11,016 nt of DNA from Methanofastidiosum sp. (GTDB lineage: Archaea; Methanobacteriota_B; Thermococci; Methanofastidiosales; Methanofastidiosaceae). Positions 7,668 through 11,016 of this stretch are shown in pieces. Made by a program: the position numbers and the translations under genes. The notes beneath the pieces were generated by a model that searched no databases, had not been told where the DNA came from, and saw only the letters and a list, made by a program, of their open reading frames with translations. The stretch lies in assembly GCA_013329085.1 (NCBI GenBank), contig DUKX01000243.1, positions 1 through 11,016 of the forward strand, in the 5' to 3' direction. Each line of letters opens with the position of its first letter. The first letter of the stretch is position 1.

Positions 7668-7700
7668 TTTCAATTCAATAAAAATGGCTCTGAATTGGAA
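7668..7700. repeat. Inverted repeat between converging UbiA and tRNA transcripts
   Basis: TTTCAATTCA (7668-7677) pairs with TGAATTGGAA (7691-7700) at nine of ten positions, with a 13-base loop. The tenth is a G-U pair if the top strand is transcribed. It sits between the 3' ends of two converging genes, so a 3'-end or bidirectional termination role is possible. The stem is A+T-rich and weak. Confidence 0.3.
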
Positions 7701-7709
7701 CCTATTTGG

Positions 7710-7714
7710 AAAAA
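7710..7714 (-). terminator. Oligo-T terminator of the tRNA gene
   Basis: On the - strand the tRNA's encoded CCA end is followed after four bases by TTTTT, a usual termination signal for archaeal stable RNA genes. Confidence 0.45.
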
Positions 7715-7718
7715 GAAT

Positions 7719-7793
7719 TGGTGCGGTCAGCGGGATTCGAACCCGCGTCATGAGCTTGGAAGGCTCAAGTGCTAACCACTACACTATGACCGC
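7719..7793 (-). tRNA. tRNA-Gly (anticodon UCC), 3' CCA encoded
   Basis: The - strand folds into a complete cloverleaf. The acceptor stem GCGGTCA/TGACCGC and the anticodon stem TGAGC/GCTCA are perfect. The anticodon loop CTTCCAA reads TCC for Gly codons GGA/GGG. The D-arm is GTGT/GCAC, and the T-arm GCGGG/CCCGC carries the loop TTCGAAT. The variable loop is four bases (TGAC). The discriminator A is at 7722, and the three bases after it (7721-7719) read CCA, so the tail is encoded. The mature body without CCA is 7722-7793 (72 bases). There is no intron. It stands divergently from the his operon and has its own promoter. Confidence 0.97.
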
Positions 7794-7816
7794 TTCTTTT
7801 TTACTCGAATTAATTG

Positions 7817-7826
7817 TATATTTAAA
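7817..7826 (-). promoter_or_regulatory. TATA box of tRNA-Gly
   Basis: On the - strand TTTAAATATA, preceded by GAAAGT, is centred 28 bp upstream of the tRNA 5' end at 7793. This is the standard distance for an archaeal tRNA promoter that starts transcription one or two bases before the mature RNA. Confidence 0.75.
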
Positions 7827-7851
7827 ACTTTCTCTTTTATCCACCACAATG

Positions 7852-7860
7852 CTTAAAAAT
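7852..7860 (+). promoter_or_regulatory. TATA-like element of the his operon
   Basis: CTTAAAAAT predicts transcription starting near 7882. That is about 108 bases before hisG but only about eight bases before the ATG of a short His-ending open frame at 7890. The element lies 25 bp from the tRNA TATA box on the other strand, making a compact divergent promoter region. Confidence 0.5.
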
Positions 7861-7889
7861 TGATGTTGTAAAAAGTTTATGTGGATTAT

Positions 7890-7961
7890 ATGGGCATAAT
7901 TAACGTAAACGTTAAGTTTGATTCTTCTATTATAATATCATGTACTGCCCATCATCATTAA
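7890..7961 (+). CDS. Putative his operon leader peptide (23 aa, ends His-His-His)
   Basis: A 23-codon open frame starts at ATG 7890 and ends in Cys-Thr-Ala-His-His-His (CAT CAT CAT at 7950-7958) followed by TAA at 7959-7961. The stop is 28 bases before the hisG start codon. The predicted transcription start (~7882) makes it nearly leaderless; only a poor ribosome-site match (GTGGAT, 7881-7886) precedes it. A run of His codons in front of the first his gene is the hallmark of leader peptides that sense charged tRNA-His by ribosome stalling, as in bacterial hisL. Here the run is three, shorter than the seven in enterobacteria. A hairpin next to the hisG ribosome site follows at once. Translation of this frame is inferred, not shown; a chance run of CAT repeats is the alternative. 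Confidence 0.5.
   Translation: MGIINVNVKFDSSIIISCTAHHH
7900..7915. repeat. 16-bp palindrome in the his leader
   Basis: TTAACGT (7900-7906) and ACGTTAA (7909-7915) are perfect reverse complements separated by AA. The dyad lies about 18-33 bases after the predicted transcription start, inside the leader open frame. As DNA it is a plausible operator for a dimeric regulator. As RNA it could fold as a six-pair stem with a UAAA loop that a translating ribosome would open. Confidence 0.45.
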
Positions 7962-7964
7962 TTA

Positions 7965-7978
7965 CGCCATTTTTGGCG
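7965..7978 (+). promoter_or_regulatory. Hairpin next to the hisG ribosome-binding site
   Basis: CGCCA (7965-7969) pairs perfectly with TGGCG (7974-7978) around a UUUU loop. This is one of few G+C-rich stems in an A+T-rich intergenic region. Its last base (7978) is the first base of the hisG ribosome site GGAGGT (7978-7983). Folding would place a stable stem against that site, and a ribosome held on the His codons ending at 7958 would cover the 5' arm and prevent folding. It is followed by purines rather than a T-run, so it is not an intrinsic terminator. Confidence 0.5.
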
Positions 7979-7989
7979 GAGGTATTTTC

Positions 7990-8847
7990 ATGCTAAAAAT
8001 AGCTATTCCTAAAAAGGGGAGATTATCAAACCCCTGTCTTGAAATATTAAAAAAATCAGGTTATGAGTTTGAAGATAGCGGTAGGAAGTTATTTTCACGT
8101 ATTGAAGAAAAAAATATTGAGGCTGTATTTGTGAGGACTCAAGACATACCCGAATACGTTCAGGATCAAGTTGTTGACATGGGTATAACTGGGCTTGATA
8201 TAATACGGGAAAGAGAAGCAGATATTGAAATTATGCAAAAGATGGGATTTGGTAAATGTACTCTTACAATAGCAGCACCGAAAAACTCATCGATAAATAA
8301 GTTAGATGATATCAAAAATGGAATGAAAATTGTAACAGAATTTCCAAATATAACGAATAAATACTTTAAAGATAAAGGGATTAACTTGAAGGTGATTGAA
8401 GTATCTGGCTCTACAGAAATCGCCCCTTATTTGGGGGTGTCAGATCTAATATCCGATATAGTGAGCACTGGAACAACATTAGTAATGAATAATCTAAAAT
8501 CTATCATTCCAATACTAGACTCTGAGGCCGTACTTATTGCAAACAGGGATAGCCTCAAAAAGAAGGGGGGAGAAATTGAACTCCTTTCATCATCAATTAA
8601 GAGCGTTCTAGATGCACAGGGTAAGAAGTACATCATGGTAAATCTTCCTACCAAATCATTGGCCAAATTTGAAAAGGAGTTTCACGGTCTTGGGGGTCCA
8701 ACAGTAATGGATGTGATCTCAAAGGAATCACTTGTTGCAGCACACTTTGTAGTTGATGAAAAGAAAGTATCTGAAACTATTCAAAAACTAAAGAGGATGG
8801 GTGGAACTGGGATTCTTATTACCCCCATTGAAAGGTTGGTGAACTAG
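7990..8847 (+). CDS. hisG: ATP phosphoribosyltransferase, long form (HisG)
   Basis: This enzyme condenses ATP with phosphoribosyl pyrophosphate (PRPP), the first and feedback-inhibited step of histidine biosynthesis in the cytoplasm. The 285-residue length and C-terminal domain (about 212-285, ending ILITPIERLVN) mark the long form, which works without HisZ and carries its own histidine-binding regulatory domain. The start MLKIAIPKKGRLS is typical. The PRPP loop is visible as SDIVSTGTTL (155-164), and the central GLGGPTVMDVISKE (233-246) is characteristic of the C-terminal domain. A strong ribosome site, GGAGGT (7978-7983), lies six bases before the ATG. It heads the hisG-hisD-hisC operon and may be under leader-peptide control from 7890-7961. 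Confidence 0.97.
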   Translation: MLKIAIPKKGRLSNPCLEILKKSGYEFEDSGRKLFSRIEEKNIEAVFVRTQDIPEYVQDQVVDMGITGLDIIREREADIEIMQKMGFGKCTLTIAAPKNSSINKLDDIKNGMKIVTEFPNITNKYFKDKGINLKVIEVSGSTEIAPYLGVSDLISDIVSTGTTLVMNNLKSIIPILDSEAVLIANRDSLKKKGGEIELLSSSIKSVLDAQGKKYIMVNLPTKSLAKFEKEFHGLGGPTVMDVISKESLVAAHFVVDEKKVSETIQKLKRMGGTGILITPIERLVN

Positions 8848-10113
8848 TTGATTGAAATTTATGATGGGTCAAAGGCCCTATTTGAAAAAAATAAACAGAG
8901 AAAGGTCCTATTAGAAGATGACGGTTATGTAAAGTCAATTCTATTGGATGTAGAAAAGAGAGGAGACGAAGCACTTAGGGAATACACATTGAAATTTGAC
9001 GGTGTCAAAATAGATGATTTTTTGGTAACTCGGGATGAGATAGTTGAAGCTTATGATAATGTGGATACTGAGCTAATTGAAGCATTGGAAACGTCAGCAG
9101 AAAACATTGAAGACTTCCACAGGAGAGAAATTCCACAGTCCTTTTTATTTGAAAAGAAAGGTATTACTTCGGGGCAGATGATACTGCCTTTAGAGAGTGC
9201 AGGAATCTATGTACCAGGTGGCAGGGCTGCATATCCCTCCACTGTCCTCATGGCAGCAATCCCGCCTAAAATATGTGGTGTTCCAAGAATCGTAGCGGTA
9301 ACTCCACCAGGTAAGGATGGTAGATGCAACGATGCAGTTTTAGTCGCATCAGATATCGCAGGTGTCGATGAGATTTACAAAGTGGGTGGTGCTCAGGCAA
9401 TAGCAGCCTTATCCTATGGAACAGAATCAATAAAACCTGTTTCAAAGATAGTCGGGCCTGGCAATAGATTTGTTGCAATGGCAAAAAAACTTGTTGAAAC
9501 GCCAACAGAATTTCCAGCAGGCCCTAGTGAAGTAATGATAATCGCAGAAGAGAAATCAAACCCAAGATTTATTGCCTTGGACATGCTTGCCCAGTCTGAA
9601 CACGATCCAATGGCTTCAGCATATTTATTGACTACATCAAAATCACTTGCTGAAAAAGTTGTGATAGAAATAGAAAATGAGCTTAAAATACTTCCAAGAA
9701 AAGAAATACTCGAAGAATCACTCAAACGAGGCGGAATATTTATTATCCTCTCTATCGATGAGGCGATAGAACTATCAAACAGCTTTGCCCCCGAACACCT
9801 TGAACTAATGGTTAACAATCCATTTTCACTTCTTACAAAGATTAAAAACGCAGGCTCAGTATTCTTAGGAGAATACTCTCCTGAAGCAATGGGTGACTAT
9901 GTATCTGGAACAAATCATGTACTTCCTACATCAGGATTTGCAAAATTTTATTCTAGCCTTTCAGTCGATGATTTTCTGAAGAAATATACATTCCAATATG
10001 TCACAAAAGAAGGGCTAAAGACTTATAGGGGCACTGTTTCAACACTTGCTAGGTCTGAAGGATTATTTGCACACGAAAAAGCTGTGAAAGTGAGGTTTGA
10101 AGATGAAAAGTAG
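8848..10113 (+). CDS. hisD: Histidinol dehydrogenase (HisD)
   Basis: This enzyme oxidises L-histidinol to L-histidine in two NAD+-dependent steps, the last reactions of the pathway. The 421-residue protein is of family length. Zinc ligands are recognisable at Q249 and H252 (LAQSEHDP), D350 (GDYVSGTNH) and H409 (GLFAHE). The catalytic Glu-His pair is E316-H317 in FAPEHLEL. The conserved nucleotide-side stretches VPGGRAAYPST (122-132) and VGGAQAIAALSYGT (179-192) are intact. The start is TTG at 8848, directly after the hisG TAG, with GGTGA (8838-8842) five bases upstream inside hisG. This stop-start abutment implies translational coupling. The 3' end overlaps hisC. Confidence 0.97.
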   Translation: MIEIYDGSKALFEKNKQRKVLLEDDGYVKSILLDVEKRGDEALREYTLKFDGVKIDDFLVTRDEIVEAYDNVDTELIEALETSAENIEDFHRREIPQSFLFEKKGITSGQMILPLESAGIYVPGGRAAYPSTVLMAAIPPKICGVPRIVAVTPPGKDGRCNDAVLVASDIAGVDEIYKVGGAQAIAALSYGTESIKPVSKIVGPGNRFVAMAKKLVETPTEFPAGPSEVMIIAEEKSNPRFIALDMLAQSEHDPMASAYLLTTSKSLAEKVVIEIENELKILPRKEILEESLKRGGIFIILSIDEAIELSNSFAPEHLELMVNNPFSLLTKIKNAGSVFLGEYSPEAMGDYVSGTNHVLPTSGFAKFYSSLSVDDFLKKYTFQYVTKEGLKTYRGTVSTLARSEGLFAHEKAVKVRFEDEK

Positions 10114-11016
10114 ATTTGATAGAGATCTCTTGGATAATCTTGATCCATATTCATCAGAAGTTTCCATATCAGATGGGAATCTAATAAGATTACATGCAAA
10201 TGAGCTTCCATGGAAAAACGAAGCGGTAGTATGGGCTTTACACGACAAACTCTTATCAATGCCTCTAAACAGATATCCTGAAGTCACAAATTCTGAGATA
10301 AGGAAAAAAATTGCTGATTATATTGGATTTGAAAAAGAGAATGTCCTAGTTGGAAATGGTAGTGATGAAATTATAGATACAATCTGCAAAGCTTTCATTT
10401 CCCCACTCGATAAAGTTTTGATACCAACACCAACTTTCTCGATGTATTCTGCTATAACTAAAGTTTATTCGGGGCTCCCCATTATACTTCCTCTTAATCC
10501 TGATTTTACTTTACCAATTGAAAAAATAGTATCTGAAGCAAAAGGTGCCAAGATAGCCTTTATTTGCAGCCCAAACAATCCCACAGGAATATCATACCCT
10601 GAAGAAGAAATCAAAGCAATACTTGACACAGGGATGCTAGTAATTCTTGATGAAGCATATGCTGATTTTTCTGGCCATTCAGGTTTAAACTTGTTGAATA
10701 ATTATGATAATTTAATCGTCATGAAGACATTCTCAAAAGCATTCGGCCTTGCAGGATTTAGAACAGGGTACTGTGTCGCATCAGAAACATTAGTCGAATC
10801 AATGAGCAAAGTCATGCTTCCGTATAATCTTAATTTAATATCTATGAAGGTAATTGAGCTCGCCATTCAACATGAAGATTTCATGGTAGATTCTGTCAAA
10901 AAAATAAAGGAAAACAGAAAATATCTTTATGGTGCAATGCAGGAGATAAAGGGAATAAGTATAATCCCATCAAGTGCCAATTTTATACTATTTGAAGCAG
11001 AAAACTCTAGAATGAT
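10103..11016 (+). CDS. hisC: Histidinol-phosphate aminotransferase (HisC), 3' end outside the window
   Basis: This pyridoxal-phosphate (PLP) enzyme moves an amino group from glutamate to imidazole-acetol phosphate to make histidinol phosphate. The window holds 304 codons of an expected 350-370. Family marks are LDPY at the N-terminus (13-16), RYPE (57-60), GNGSDE (84-89), CSPNNPTG (155-162), DEAYADF (183-189) and the PLP lysine K212 in FSKAFGLAGFRTGY (210-223). The ATG at 10103 lies inside the hisD end, overlapping it by 11 bases in another frame. GAGGT (10092-10096) is six bases upstream. This overlap supports coupled translation with hisD. The frame is open at the window edge. Confidence 0.96.
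   Translation, partial: MKSRFDRDLLDNLDPYSSEVSISDGNLIRLHANELPWKNEAVVWALHDKLLSMPLNRYPEVTNSEIRKKIADYIGFEKENVLVGNGSDEIIDTICKAFISPLDKVLIPTPTFSMYSAITKVYSGLPIILPLNPDFTLPIEKIVSEAKGAKIAFICSPNNPTGISYPEEEIKAILDTGMLVILDEAYADFSGHSGLNLLNNYDNLIVMKTFSKAFGLAGFRTGYCVASETLVESMSKVMLPYNLNLISMKVIELAIQHEDFMVDSVKKIKENRKYLYGAMQEIKGISIIPSSANFILFEAENSRM

Noticed and set aside
7865..7871. Shared GTTGTAA element upstream of hisG and the sensor kinase (73-79, 86-92)
   Set aside because: A 7-mer of this composition is expected a few times by chance in 11 kb on two strands, and GTTGTAG also occurs inside the ATPase gene. Not enough for a regulon claim.
7965..7983. Intrinsic transcription terminator before hisG
   Set aside because: The hairpin is followed by GAGGTATTTTC, with no adequate T-run, and it touches the ribosome site. 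A translational role fits better.
1..11016. CRISPR arrays, insertion sequences, attachment sites or prophage genes
   Set aside because: I saw no regularly spaced direct repeats, no transposase or integrase motifs and no repeat of the tRNA-Gly 3' end elsewhere in the window.

Overview
The window is A+T-rich (about one third G+C by eye) and almost certainly comes from an archaeon, most likely a euryarchaeote. Genes are preceded by TATA-like elements about 25-30 bp before the start codon, several genes look leaderless or nearly so, ribosome sites are GGAGGT/GGTGA-like, the histidine kinase has the HD-type H-box common in archaeal 7TM kinases, and arginine is mostly AGA/AGG. I cannot name the genus from sequence alone. 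All protein genes are on the + strand; one tRNA is on the - strand.

Left part (1-5682): an orphan membrane histidine kinase (7TM sensor, PAS, HisKA-like, HATPase) is followed by a small two-helix membrane protein of unknown function. Next comes a two-gene unit, a tandem universal-stress-protein (USP) domain protein and a P-type ATPase that most resembles the Na+,K+-ATPase (P2C) branch. The two genes lie 7 bases apart and are very probably co-transcribed, so the USP protein is a candidate regulator of the pump.

Middle part (5700-7610): two tandem UbiA-superfamily membrane prenyltransferases. The first is split by a single-base frameshift near 5962-5977, although the protein sequence continues intact across it. 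The second resembles MenA. They probably act on isoprenoid lipids or quinone-like compounds; the substrates cannot be read from the sequence.

Right part (7719-11016): a tRNA-Gly(UCC) gene on the - strand stands back to back with the start of a histidine biosynthesis operon, hisG-hisD-hisC (hisC runs off the window). The genes are tightly coupled: hisD begins with TTG directly after the hisG stop, and hisC starts inside the end of hisD.

The most striking observation is in the 130 bases before hisG. A TATA-like element at 7852-7860 is followed at 7890 by a 23-codon open frame ending in three consecutive His codons and a stop, 28 bases before hisG. Between that stop and hisG is a small G+C-rich hairpin whose 3' arm touches the hisG ribosome-binding site. 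This layout suggests a histidine-sensing leader peptide controlling hisG translation in an archaeon, analogous in logic to bacterial hisL but apparently acting on ribosome access rather than on a terminator. It is a hypothesis based on sequence arrangement only.
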